Part shown: positions 1 to 11,333 of the stretch, piece after piece
Position numbering within the stretch: position 1 is the stretch's first letter
Layout of the letters: each line of letters begins with the position of its first letter
NCBI GenBank assembly: GCA_019915015.1
Contig: JAHBBC010000007.1
Span: forward strand, 1,488,001-1,552,000
Source: Auriscalpium vulgare
Lineage: Eukaryota; Basidiomycota; Agaricomycetes; Russulales; Auriscalpiaceae
Direction: 5' to 3'
DNA length: 64,000 nucleotides
Notes under the pieces: generated by a model
The model's database searches: none
Seen by the model: only the letters and a program-made list of their open reading frames with translations
Told to the model about the DNA's origin: nothing
Position numbers and translations under genes: made by a program

Positions 1-874
1 GGATGAGCCAGCCGAAGAGCCAGCTGGAGACATTCCGCGCCTGGGCTGGCAAGGACTCCGACATCAGGTCAGCCCTGTAACCAAAAAAATTGCGGATCGA
101 GAGCCACTGACCCGCTAGCGTGGCTCCCCCAACAGCTATTACCTGTCCTCGCATCACATCGACATCTGCGCCTGGATTCTCCAGGACAAAGCGGTCCCGA
201 CGCGTGTCGTTGCCAGCGCGGCGACCGGAATTGCGACGAGCGAGCCGTACAACTGCGTGCCTGAGACAGAGGACACTATCACTCTTCTCGTCGACTGGCA
301 GTCCATCAAAAGTCCGAAGCACAAAGGCACCGCAGTCTACACTGCATCGTGGACGGCCCCCCTGAAGGCCGGTGTCCACTCACTCCAGCACTGGTACTAC
401 ATGGCCGAAAAAGTGCGTTGTGCCGGTCTATGTTTGCGGTCTTCGTGGCGCTGATCCACGCGGAAAATGCAAGGGCGATATCAACGTCGACCAAGCACAT
501 CGCGGCTACGACGTCACCGTCGACGATACCGGCAAGGCCTGGTACAACCCCTTCTAGTACGCTAGTGTCTCGCCTCGACGTCATGAGCCCTTCTCTGACG
601 CGTAAGTACTTACAGCATGAAGTACTCGCCGTCAGAGAGCGGCCACTTTGACGGACAGCGCGGTTACGGCTATATTTCTATCGAGAAATTCGTCGACGCG
701 TCGCGCAGCGTCAACGCCGGGCAGGCACAGCCGGGCGACTTTGATGCGCACGGCCTGCCCACCATCGCGAACACGGTCGTGACGACGGCAATCTTGAACG
801 CGGGCCGCATCAGCCTGGACGAGCGTAGACCCGTGACGATCAAGAAGGATGGCGACCAGTGGGTCCTGGAGTAG
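1..874 (+). CDS. Gfo/Idh/MocA-family oxidoreductase, C-terminal part (5' truncated by window)
   Basis: This is the 3' end of a gene that begins before the window. Model exons are <1-67, 136-412, 474-556 and 616-874, with normal GT-AG introns. The joined frame reads through SYYLSSHHIDICAWILQDK, VDQAHRGYDV and MKYSPSESGHFDGQ to an end in KDGDQWVLE. The SHHxD segment and the HRGYxV and GYGY motifs match the C-terminal domain of fungal Gfo/Idh/MocA dehydrogenases, including the D-galacturonate reductase-like group, which act on sugars or sugar acids with NAD(P)H. The nucleotide-binding Rossmann half lies outside the window, so cofactor and substrate cannot be judged. Family assignment is from remembered sequence patterns; a galacturonate role is inference only. 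Confidence 0.75.
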
Positions 875-2396
875 GCCAACGAAATGGAATGAAGGCACAG
901 CGGGCGGCAGTGTAACTAACAGCGTGGCACGAGCGCGAGATTGATGTTGGACTTATGTCAAGCGGTGATGAAGCGGTATGCGAGCAAGGGCCGCCGTGTG
1001 TCCTTGTGGGATCCGGCCACGAATATACGAAGTGCTTGTGTAAATGCCGTATGAAATGATGCGCGCGCGACATCCTGAGGGTTTTCGGCCGACCCTAGGT
1101 AGGTCTCGGATCGATGGTGGTACGTGTGGGACTTGCGCTGATTTCTTGACACGCGAAGAGCCCGGCTGCAGAAATCAGGTCCTGGACCTTCACTGCGCAA
1201 CTGGCGAAGGAGAGCGTGGGTGTGGAGTCGGATGTACGGGGTATCTCTGGAAGCTGTATCAGCTGGACTGCCCGACACGCCCGCCCGCGACCGCGTGCAC
1301 GCGCGCTGCAGAAGGCTTCGCGCTGAGCTTATTCCTGCATTCTCTTCGAGGCTCGGAAGCCGGCGACGCACGAAACGGGGAACTCGAAGGGACTCGAAGG
1401 TGTTGCAAACGCTATTTCACGCTCTCGCCTCTCACGCCGGGTTACCATTCCCCCCGCACCGTACCTGAGCTCAGCTGGCATCACGGGCGCGGAGCCACGA
1501 TCGCGATAGATTTCAAACTGTCAGCCCCAGGGTTAGCGTGCTTGGGAATTGGAAGCCGCAATATCGTCGGGTCCGGGGCGAGCGCGGAAATCACAGCGAG
1601 GTTCAGGAACATTGTAAACCCTTGTTAAAGTGCACGAGATGACGACACCTTGTGATGTAGACGACAACGGTAAATGTAAGGACCCGACAATGAGACTGAA
1701 TTATGAGGGTGCACAAGGACAAGCGGAAAGGATGCGAGGGATCGTTCGGTGATGGCGGGACAGGCTATGTAAAGGGGGGAAGGGAATAAACCCGCCACGC
1801 GTGGGGTCGGTGGTCGACTGCCTGGAAGCGGTGAGGGATATTTATAGTAAAATGAAGGATAAAATAGAAAAGAGAGAAGGGGAGATACTAAAGAAGAGTG
1901 TAGGCTGTCGACCTCACAGCGTGAGGACCAGAAGGCGGAACCAGGGAGGATCTGCAACGAGAACGAGGTTTGCATAAGAGAGGGAGACACAAAAATGAGT
2001 GATTGTTGGTGGGTGTGCGCGGGGGTAACAACAAAGCCTACACGACAGAACGAAGAGCGTCCAGCAAGAGGTCCAATGACAGTACACATCGTAGACACAA
2101 AGTCATAAATACGTAGCTGCACGGCCTTGCCAATTTCCTCTTTGCTGCCCGCGTAGGTTTGCGCTTGAAGTGAAGATAGTGATGGCAGAGACAGTGCAAG
2201 GAGAGAATGCATGGTTGATGAGGATTGCGGGGACAAAGATGCGCGATTCGATGTTGTCAACGACGTGTGTTATAGTGGTACATTTTGCTGAATGACGAGA
2301 AGGCGGCGTGCGGATGGAAGATGCCATACAGGACATCGAATTGGAGGAGGAGAGGATGAAGGGCGAGAGGGCGAGGGACATCGCCGTTTTGAACAT
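875..2396. other. Intergenic, no gene supported
   Basis: This stretch separates the oxidoreductase from the convergent cyclin gene and should hold both 3' UTRs. Open frames exist on both strands, but none has conserved-looking sequence, plausible splice continuation or recognisable motifs. The part near 1,790-1,990 is purine-rich on the + strand. Confidence 0.5.
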
Positions 2397-4048
2397 CTAT
2401 GAGACCATCGCGCGGGGAGAGGACACGTTGAGGTTGTGCAGCGCGTGCCGACCGAAGGTGACAAAGTCGTGAGGAAGATACTGCTCTGGGGGGTTCTCCG
2501 TGTGCTGCTTGTTGACAACAGGTTCGAATTTCGGCGACGAGAAGTTCTCCTTGTCGCTTTCGGACATGTTGGAGCCCGAAAATGGGTCGCTCGAAAAGTA
2601 GGGACTCGTTGGTGTGATCGGCATGTCGTCCGACAAGTCGGACGCGCTCGTCGTTGCGCTCATTGGTGTGCCAATGATGGGCGCTGACGACCGCACGGGG
2701 GTGACAGGCAAGGGCAGAAGGGGTTGGCGCACGAAGCGGCCGCCTTGGAGATAGTACTGCACCACGAAAGTCGCCGCCTTTGAATAAAAGGCATACGAGT
2801 ACTTCTTCACGAGTGTCTCCGAGAGGTCGTTAACATGTTTCGCCAAGCGGCTGTCCAGGTACTCGACGATTTCCAAGCACTCGTCGGTTTCGTCAAAGAC
2901 CTGCCGGCCCTTGCCGCACAGATAGCGGGCGAGGGTGAGCGAGCCGTGTGCAATCGCCGAAGGAGGGTACTTGACGAACTCGCGGTAGAAGAGGGTGATC
3001 TCCATGAGAAAGCGCGCGACATGCTGCACCTTGGGCTCCTCCATGCAAGGCGCACAGCACATCAGCCGGAGCCAAGCCTCAGCGGTGGGATGGCCAAGAG
3101 CCCACTGGATGGTCGCGAGAACGTGGCCCTCCATCTGGATGAACGCGGACTCGTCGTACGCATCGCGGCAATAGTGGACGAGCTCCTGCACAGTGGGTAC
3201 GCGCTCCTTGGCATCTTCGAACTTGGCGGCGATCCAGAGAGCCGCACATCCGACGAGCTGGTAGTGCTTGATGTAGACGATGCGGCGGGACACGTAGCGG
3301 TCGACGATGTTGAGAGTCAGATAGAGGGTCTCTGGACGAAGGCGGAAGGTGAAATGGAGCTCCACGAGGAACTCGACAAGACACGGGCGCATGTGCCACT
3401 TGATCTCCGGCTGTTGGTCCATGGACGACGTCGAACCCATCGTGAATCGCTAACGAGAGAACGCGATGATGAGGGGGCACCAGAGCGTAGGCACACGGAC
3501 GAACTGACCTCCATCTCATGCATGTAAAAGCGGATCTCATCACGGTACTCGTCCTCCAGCAACACTCCCTCCCTGCGCATCACGGCCAGCTGCAGCTCGC
3601 GGCGACGCTGCATGATTATTTCGACCTTCGCGGCTTTTGGGGAGCGGCGAGCGGCGGCGGCGGCGACGGCGAGGGTGTAGTCCATAGGCGACTGTGATTT
3701 GCGGGACTTTGAGACACCATTTGGCGAAGGACGCTTCTTGGAGTAGATGGAATTGTGGCGGGGGTGCTTGGAGGAAGCCGAGACGTCTTTCATGTTGAGC
3801 GCGGCGAGGGAAACTAGGTCGGATGAGGGTACGACAGGGAGGGGGCTAGAGGTGGGGGGACGATGGGCGTGGACGGGGGTGCAAGAAGTCGAGTTAGCAC
3901 ACGAGTCTGCGGAGACGGGAGACATGACAGAGAGCGTGGCCGGGCCAGTGAGAGAGAAGCTGGTGCGCGGGGCGAGGGGGGTGGAAGAAGGCTTTTGGAA
4001 AGCGGGGGAACAGCCGCGTTGCGCGTTTGCACATTGAGAACATGGCAT
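2397..4048 (-). CDS. G1/S-type cyclin (Cln/Puc1-like), 530 aa
   Basis: Two exons on the minus strand, 4048-3509 and 3449-2397, are joined through a GT-AG intron (gag|gtcagt ... gttag|cga). The join turns two unrelated-looking frames into one cyclin N domain. A charged helix with YRDEIRFYMHEMER lies before the junction. The cyclin box follows it, with MRPCLVEFLVELH, LNIVDRYVSRR and GCAALWIAAKFED (roughly residues 150-300). A C-terminal cyclin fold and a Ser/Thr-Pro-rich tail containing SDKEN come next. The N-terminal 130 residues are low complexity. Cyclins bind and activate a CDK; the box resembles fungal G1 cyclins more than Clb-type, but that subclass is inference. The ATG at 4048 is the first in frame; a later start such as MSPVSADS is possible. 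Confidence 0.85.
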
Positions 4049-6710
4049 GCATCAGAGCGTCCAAACCGAGCGTCGACTTTGCAGCGCGCGCCACAGCCTG
4101 AGCACCGGCCCCCGATCACCCGACAATCGATGGCGGAAGGCGACTCACCAAGGCAAATAGGGCTAGTGCAGGCGTCCGTTGACGAGGAAAGAGACTTGCG
4201 GGGTGGGAGGAAGACACGTACGACGGCCAAGTCGACGCGGGAGGGAGGGGGGGGGTCGAGGGACCTGTGGAGGCGGGGCGGTCGTGGTCAGCGTGCAAGG
4301 TCGTAACGGGAGGAGGGAGGGGGATGCGAGCGCTGGGGAGAAAGCGACGCTGGAAAGAGCGGGAAATGCAGGCTGGCTGGGAATATAAGGGCGCCGGGTG
4401 TCCGGATCACGACGACGGTTACAGTAACAAAATAGAAACGAATTTGAATCGCCCGGCCGGCGACCCTATCGCGCACATCCTCCGCAGCCTTGTTCTCTGC
4501 GGGCAGCTCGCCCTCGCCTGCTGCATGCTGCCCGCTGCCCCAGCGGCTGCATCGACTCTGCTCACGCCCGCCAGGCGCCCTCCGTTATTCGACGCGCGCC
4601 TTCCCACGGCCACGTTTCCCGGCGTCCGCACGACATAAATGACGTCCTCACCGGTTATTATTATTCTCGATCGTTCTGCGACAACACGATCAGCCTCCAC
4701 CCTCATCAAAGGCGGGCACACTGCTCACCGATCTCGCAGGGACCTCGATTCTTCCGTGTCTGCACCACACCCACGCGCACGCATCAGCTGCCGTCCGGGC
4801 TGTCCTGGAATGCACTCACGAGGGAGATTAGGTAGGAGCCGGAAGGTAGCGGGGAAAGGACAGTTGGGGGTGAAGGAAGGACTGGAGTTAGTGACGAGCA
4901 GACGGCGTGGGTGAAGCCACAGCGGGTGGGGGTGGGTAGCGTGCGGGGGCGGGCGAAAGGTTGATTGGAATGTGGCCAAGGCAGCCTTTGAGGGCGGGCT
5001 CTGCTGCAATGCGAAAGGGGCGTGTCTGGGACGTTTATGCGAGCTTTGTTGTTTTTCTGCGCGAATCATTCGGCGATATTAGTGCCGTTTGCAGTGAGAA
5101 CTTGCACCACGTTTTGCTGCCTGCAGGCAGAGCCTGTCACTGATTCGCCCAGGCGTTATGTAACGCCATTGTAATTGCGGTTCCTTCTTGTGCACCGGTC
5201 CCCCGCCCGCCCCCGCCGCCCCCGCCCGCTTTCGAGCGCACCCTGCCTGCGCACCGAGCTGGAGCGACCTGGGCGGGGCACGCAGGGCTGCTCCGGGGAT
5301 CGTCAGGCAGCGTACGCCCCACGCGACGGCGCAGGCACTCGTGGCAAGCCGGGTGGACTCGGGTCCGCGGGTCCCTTGCGGCGGTCCACGGCCGCATCGG
5401 GCCTTATCGCGCGGACGCCTTCCATGCAGTGGTCCTTGGAGCGGGCTGACAGCGGGTAAGCCCAGGCTGAGCTGTCGACGCCGACGCGACGCTGCCTTGC
5501 AATTGGTGCGACGCTGTGCGACGCGGTGCGACGCTCCATTTCTGCGCTCGCTCGCCACGTTCCGTGCATCTCTGACAGCCCGACGCTCGTCCGCACGTGG
5601 CCGACGTGTGACGAGCAAAGCCGCGAGGCCAACGGCGCCGTTCATCCACCCGGATCCTCGCCCCGCATCTATAACGCATATCAGCTGTAACCCCGCGAGC
5701 ACTGCGTTACCGCGCAAGGGCTGCATCTCCGCCCCGATCACTGGCACGAGGCAGCCAGGCGCCCTCGGCGTCCCGAGTCGAGCCAGATGGGTCCAAGGGC
5801 GGCGATGAGCGCAGCGAGCCCACGATTCTGTTACATACGTGTCCGCACGCCCGTGCGCCGAGCGTGGCAGTTTGTGCGCACTGGGGGAGGCGTGTGTCAG
5901 CAGACGCCTGCGCTCGCGCCGCGTATCTCCGCGTGAGTACGTCCGGCCAGACATATAATGGCGGCCATTAAGCAGAGACAGCGCCCATCGATGCCTGACG
6001 ACGACGACGACGACGACGACGGCCCAGTCGTGCGCGTCAATCACCTCGAGCGCGTCGGCCGAGCTCACCTCGCGCGCAGATCCGGCTGGATCCCTCGGCC
6101 TCAGATCCAAGCCCCGACCGCCCGGCGCTGGAAAGTCTCCCTTTGCCCGGGTGCGGACTGCCCTATCCAGCCGCTGTGATAAGCCCCTTCCGGAACCGGG
6201 GCGGAATGCCGCACGCTCCTCCTGTCTAGCGGAGTGGCAACGCCAACATGGTCTGCGTCACCTGCGCTCACCGGCCGACACCATGACGTCCATTTGGAAA
6301 ATTCGCTCACCCGATCTCCTCAAAACAGCTGGCGCCTACGCCTCTTATCACCGTACAAACGCGCCAGATTCGGCGGCTGATATCCACTCGGAGACGCGAA
6401 TACGCCTGTCCGCCATACGATCAAACCGCGAGTGCGCGCTCAGGGCCACCAAGAACTTCTACACAGACGTTGCAATCACTAACAACTTCGCTACTCGGCG
6501 CTTTCAGAAGCTCAGTCAATGGACTCGCATTACGTTGGTGCAAATTACAGCCGACAGCAGGGGATCAAACTCGTAGAATTAAGGAATCGCGCATTTGTTG
6601 CGGTGGGAAGAAGGAGCGTCAGACAGGGTCCAAAAGTGGAGGTAAAGTACATTGCCGTGGATTGGTCGTGGATAAGTGCATCGAGCTCAAGAGATCATCA
6701 ATTCTGTCGT
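4049..6710. other. Long intergenic region upstream of the cyclin gene
   Basis: No gene is supported in this 2.7 kb. Several long open frames (for example minus 6110-5079) are GC-rich arginine/alanine strings with no conserved motif and look like chance. The part next to 4048 should hold the cyclin promoter and 5' UTR; ACGCG cores resembling MCB elements occur at about 4234 and 4591. A GAC microsatellite lies at 5998-6020. The right end should contain the 3' UTR of the 4E-T-like gene. Confidence 0.5.
5998..6020. repeat. (GAC)n microsatellite
   Basis: About seven to eight perfect GAC units lie inside the intergenic region. One frame reads poly-Asp, but it is not in a supported gene. Confidence 0.8.
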
Positions 6711-9700
6711 CTACTCGCGCGGCGCGCCTTGCATGAGTAGCGCCATAAGGTCTTGTGCGCCCGCGCCCGGCGGCCCCTGGAAGTGCGGCGGGAGCATATG
6801 CTGCAGCGATTGCGGCGGGAGCTGCTGCTGCTGCTGCTGCTGTTGTTGCTGTTGCTGCTGCTGCTGCTGAAGTTGCTGAAGCTGAAGCTGCTGCTGCCGC
6901 ATCGCGAGGTGCTGCGGGTGCATGGGGCCACCCTGCTGCGGGGCGACAAATCCGCCCACCGGGCCGCCTCGCACACCCCCGCCGCCGAGCCCGTTGCCCA
7001 AGCCAAGCAGCTGCGCCTGACCAGGGCCACGCATGTCCACCTTGCTGGGGTGCCCGTGCCCAGCCAGCGCGCCCGGCCCGAGCTGGTTCTGGATCTGGTG
7101 GGTCGCGACGGGCGGCCCACGGAGCTGCTGGGGTGCATTGGCATAGCCGAGACCACCGGAAAAGTTGTTGTACGTGGGCTGCGAGGCACTGTTGCCGGGC
7201 AGTGCCCCCGCGCCCATCAGAGTGCCGAGGAACTGAGAAGGCTCGTGCGGTGGGCGGCCGCCCAGGTTCGCAAGGCCGGGCGGCAGGCGCTGCGGTGCAT
7301 GCATGTTCTGGTTGTTGATGGGGGAGGAGCCGTTGCGAAACGGCTGCTGCTGCTGCTGCTGCAAGGGAATACCCGGGCCGCGGGGAGCGCCTTGTTGCGG
7401 GAAGAGCGACTGGACGGGGCCGCTGGGGTACAGAGGATCGACGTGACGCTGCGGGAGGCGGGGCTGCACGCTAAATGCCATTTGATCGTCCAGCTGATCG
7501 TGGAACATGCCAACACTTTCCCTCCTGGGAGGAGGAGCATTTCGCAGGCCAGGCACCATGCCATCCGGAACAAAGTTGCGGTCGTCCAACCGATTGTCGT
7601 ATAGCAGTTCGTGGCTTGCCCGAGATTGGAGGTGCTGCTGATTAGAGTTTGGCTGATTGTGTCCGTAGAACCCGTTATTCAGCGGCGGTATGCTGCTCTG
7701 GGACGCCACTTGCAACGAGCGCTGTCCCTATATAATATGGTCACGACTTGCCCATCCCGGCCATGCGTGACAACTCACCTGCGTTGAGTTCTGCAGCATA
7801 GCGAAAATATCCTCCATCGCCCGATTGTCGCCGCTACCACCAAAATTATCGATAGGACCCATTTCATGTCTTTGGAAGGGCATTCCAGAAGCTGCCGAAT
7901 GGCCGTGCCCGTTCGAGTTGTTACCAACTTGCATATCGCGAGATTTGCCATCGAAGAACTTGGCGAAACGGCTACCCTTGAGTGGTGGATACGGCCCCCC
8001 GCGCTCAGGACTGACCGCGTCGAATGGCGGGCTGTGGCTCGCCGGGGGGTAGTTCGAATGCAAACCGATGGGGTTGGCGGCCAGCTCCGCATATGGAGAA
8101 AGAGACTCCGGGCCCCCGCCGTAGTGCTGTCGTTCCCCGAGCGGAGGAAGTTGCTGCCGGTTAAAAGATTGAGGCTGAGAGAAGGCGTCGTCTTGTTCGA
8201 CGAACATGTTCGCCCGGACCTGGCCGTTGAAAGGCGAAAAGCCCTGTTGACGCGGAGCACCACGTTGGCCTCCGATCATGTCAACTTCCGAGGCGAAACG
8301 GGAAGTGTCACGGGAAGCGTCCGGTGAGAACGCGGGGGAGATATCTGGGGTTTGCTGCAGAGGGGGACCGAAGCCAGGATAGTGGTCTGGCACACCAGAC
8401 GCCTTCGCGCTGCCTGATGTGGCCGAGGGAGCGCGTGAACCAAAGGCAAGTAAGCGGGAGCCGGGAGGGGGATTAAATTGGTTAGGGATAGGAGACTTGA
8501 TGCTGTTGGTGGGCATCTGAGACGGTAGACTATCGGAAGGGGAGGGGTTCGGGAAGAATCGCGAGCCGATGGCCTTGGGCGACTCGAGGGAGGGTGTTGG
8601 GGTTTCGTGGATGCGTGAGATGAGGGGAAGGGCGGGTCTTGTGAAGAAAAGACGGCACGCGGTCCGTCGGACGGCCGTTGTACAGTAGGCAAGCCTTGCT
8701 GAGACACGGGCTTGGTCGCTGATGAGGAGTCGGCGGGAGATTGCGAAGATGGCAATGCGGCATGAGCAGTGAGGGCGGGACCTTCCGCGTTATCAGCAGG
8801 TATTTGCATACATCGAAGATGACGGACGTACCAGGGATGCTTGAAGGACCGGGTAGCTCTGGAAGCCTGCCTCCCGTCACCACTGACGTCGACGAAGTGG
8901 AGATGACTGCTGTGTCGGCGGCCACCTCTGGCGAAGCCGACTTTGACTTTTCTTCTTCCCGCTTAATCATCATCTTGAACATTTGTATTTCGTCCATCGG
9001 CGGTTGTGCGGGTGCATCCTCCGTCTTACCGTTCGCCTGAGAGTCCGCAGCCTCGTTAACAACCTTCTCACCCGAGCCGCCTGTCGTCTTATCCTTCTCC
9101 TTCTGCTCCCGCTCCTTCATGCCCTTCTTCCATGCCTGTATGCTGTCGAGTTCGCCATCAGGCGCTTTACCGCCAAGGATGCCACCTTCGGACTCGCTCG
9201 GAACATAGTTGTCCATCCAAGCCGGTTCCTTCTCTTTGTCGCGGTGGTCTCTGTCCCGATCTCGGCGCTCACCGCGATCTTTGCCTTCGTCATCGCTGCC
9301 CGCCCGCTTGTCACGACCGTTTACCCGCTTAGATTTGGAGTCTCGCTCGTCCGCTGGTGTCCATCGGTCACGGTCGCGGTTCTCCCAATCGTTGCCATTC
9401 CGAGCAGGACGGTCGCGGTCGCGGTCACGGTCGCGTTCGCGCAGCTCCCGACGTGCCGCGAGCCTCTCTTCTCGCTTGCCGTCGTCTCTCCAACGACGAG
9501 GGTCGTCATTAGCCTCCACATCCCTGTCGCGGCGAGAGGGTTCATCTCTAGGTCGGTCCCGGTCCCGCTCGCGGTCGCGGTCGCGGTCGCGGTCTCGGTC
9601 GTCACGATCACGTTCTCGTCGAAGAGGAGGCGAAGCATCGTGCCTTTGCCTAGAAGAGTCTCGGACCCGAGAGCGGGGCCGTTCACGCTCATCACGATCC

Positions 9701-10780
9701 CGACGTGTGCCTTCACCTGTACGGTAAAGATGATGTCAGACCAGGACTCTGCGTTCAGAACAATTACCGTTCACTTACGTTCGTCTCGACCTCCTGGAAA
9801 TGAGCAAAAGAAGTTCAAGTCGCATTCGATGCGCAAGGGACAAGACTTACCTCTTCGCCAATCCTCGCTTGTTTCGCCAGGTTTTCTTCTCCCCGTCTCT
9901 CGACCCTCCGCTCGGCGAGAGTTGCCTGACCCTGCAGCTTGCGAGCCTAACCTGCTGCTGCCAGCACTGAGGTGAGGTGCAGAGTCTCGCTCTCTGTTCC
10001 GCAGGTTGTTCGATGATGGGCTGGCAAGGCGATCGCGGTCGTACTTCTCCGACAGCTATGAAGCATTAGGCAAGGATTAACACCAAGCATGCGTGTTCTC
10101 ACATTCCGCAGCCGTTCTTGACCCTCTCGGTCCCTCGTGTCCCGTTCCTTATCACCTTCCCTGTCTCTGTCACGATCGCTAGTGCGTATTGACTGGTGCT
10201 TGAAGTTGCCCATTTGCGAGGGCTGCGACAGGGTCGAGCGAAATGTGGCTCGCGGCGGAGGCTCTGGTGACGCGGTCAGAATGTTCAAATACAAGGCGCT
10301 GGGTTCAGCTCACCTCCATCCTCTTGATCACGTCGGAACCTGCACACCACCATCAGCACTGTGCCGTTCGCCGGCCAAGCAACGGAACACCTACCGCCGG
10401 TCCCGTGTCGTAGTGGTAGTAGACGGCTCCGCGTCCTTTTTGCCAGTATTCTGTTCACTCCAGTCCCTGGAATATGTCAATCGAGAAGCCATACCAGTAT
10501 GAGATGACAGCTCGTACCCAAACCAATCTTTGAGGGCCGGCATGCCCTTTGGCGGCTGGACAAGTGGCGATTTGCGAAGGAAAAGGACCTCGGCCTGGGA
10601 GTAGGACCTGAACGGCCGAGGAAATGTCGACGAGGAAGCGAGCTCTTCACCGCTTTGTGACGAGATGCCGCTCTGCAAAGTCACTTTTTGCAAACCGTCG
10701 ACCACTTTATCGAGGGCTGCATCCTGAGAATGCGAGTCGAGCGAAGAGCCACGTGTGTCATTGCTCTGCGCGGCAGACAT
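6711..10780 (-). CDS. 4E-T-like eIF4E-binding protein, 1,209 aa, nine exons
   Basis: Model exons (minus) are 10780-10395, 10339-10314, 10263-10103, 10055-9851, 9793-9779, 9716-8832, 8781-8706, 8637-7779 and 7727-6711; they total 3,630 nt. Near the N terminus, Y60-SQAE-V-L66 fits the YX4L-hydrophobic eIF4E-binding motif and is followed by KSPLVQPPKGMPALKDWFG. The middle is rich in Arg-Asp/Arg-Glu dipeptides with EDWRR and a conserved-looking stretch PAWMDNYVPSESEGGILGG. The C-terminal third is Gln/Pro-rich with a polyglutamine tract. This order resembles the eIF4E-transporter (4E-T) family, which represses translation and directs mRNA to P bodies. Family assignment is inference. The 68-nt intron 8705-8638 is needed to join two frames and is the least certain junction. 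The start is the first ATG of a Ser-rich leader; an upstream in-frame start exists. Confidence 0.75.
6821..6870. repeat. CAG/CTG repeat encoding polyglutamine
   Basis: A run of CTG (CAG on the coding minus strand) with a few TTG interruptions encodes about 17 consecutive Gln residues near the C terminus of the 4E-T-like protein. It is likely length-polymorphic. Confidence 0.8.
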
Positions 10781-10982
10781 GAGAAGAGGCGAGACGAGGG
10801 TGCGAGGAAAGGTATGTGAGGACTGGACGCCTAGGGCGGAATGGGAGAGCTTGCATGCGAAGCGGGCCTTGAACTGATCATGTTGCCGGAATCGGACACT
10901 CAGAGTGCGGCCACTGGGAGGCGCCGCCACCACTTGCTGTACTTGCTGCACCTTCCCCTCATCGCCAGCTCATGGCATCGAC
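10781..10982. promoter_or_regulatory. Shared divergent promoter, 4E-T-like / LYRM2
   Basis: Only 202 bp separate the two opposed start codons, so both genes must share promoter and 5' UTR sequence. No clear TATA box is seen. Confidence 0.6.
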
Positions 10983-11333
10983 ATGTTCCAGCCTACCCTG
11001 AAGCATTTCATTCTCCAGCAGCAGGTTCTTAATCTTTACCGCCTTGCCATACGCGCGTCGCGAGGCATGTTGCTATCCTTCGTCGCGCCGTCACAAGACA
11101 ACTTACTTCATCATTCTGCAGCCATTCCAGACCCCAATGCCAGAAAGGAGACTGTTTTGTGGATCCGCGGCGAATTCGAGAGAAATAGGCATATTCAGGA
11201 TCTCGTACAAGTCCCGTCACCACCTGTTGCTTCCCTCGAATTGACCGCATACGCGCAGAAAATCATTGAGGACAAGTTGTCCGCCGGCCGACGCGATATT
11301 AGAAAGTTTCTTCCCGATTCTCGGTTGCTTTAG
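10983..11333 (+). CDS. LYR-motif protein, LYRM2-like, 97 aa
   Basis: Two exons, 10983-11064 and 11122-11333, are joined across a 57-nt intron with a GC donor (cgag|gcatgt) and a ctgcag acceptor. The spliced protein has the LYR motif (VLNLYRLAIRASR), followed by AIPDPNARKETVLWIRGEFERN and a basic C terminus, and its length matches human LYRM2 (88 aa). LYR proteins are small mitochondrial matrix factors that bind acyl carrier protein and support respiratory complex or Fe-S assembly; LYRM2 has been linked to complex I. The intron contains no stop and is a multiple of three, so retention would insert 19 residues between LYR and the DP segment, which the family lacks. Start MFQPTLKHFIL fits the family N terminus. 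Confidence 0.88.
   Translation: MFQPTLKHFILQQQVLNLYRLAIRASRGMLLSFVAPSQDNLLHHSAAIPDPNARKETVLWIRGEFERNRHIQDLVQVPSPPVASLELTAYAQKIIEDKLSAGRRDIRKFLPDSRLL

Noticed and set aside
5079..6110. Long minus-strand open frame of 343 codons
   Set aside because: Arg/Ala/Gly-rich, high-GC translation with no motif, poor start context and equally long frames on the other strand; likely chance.
9209..9727. + strand frame rich in Arg-Ser dipeptides
   Set aside because: It is the mirror of the Arg-Asp repeats of the 4E-T-like gene on the minus strand, not an SR protein.
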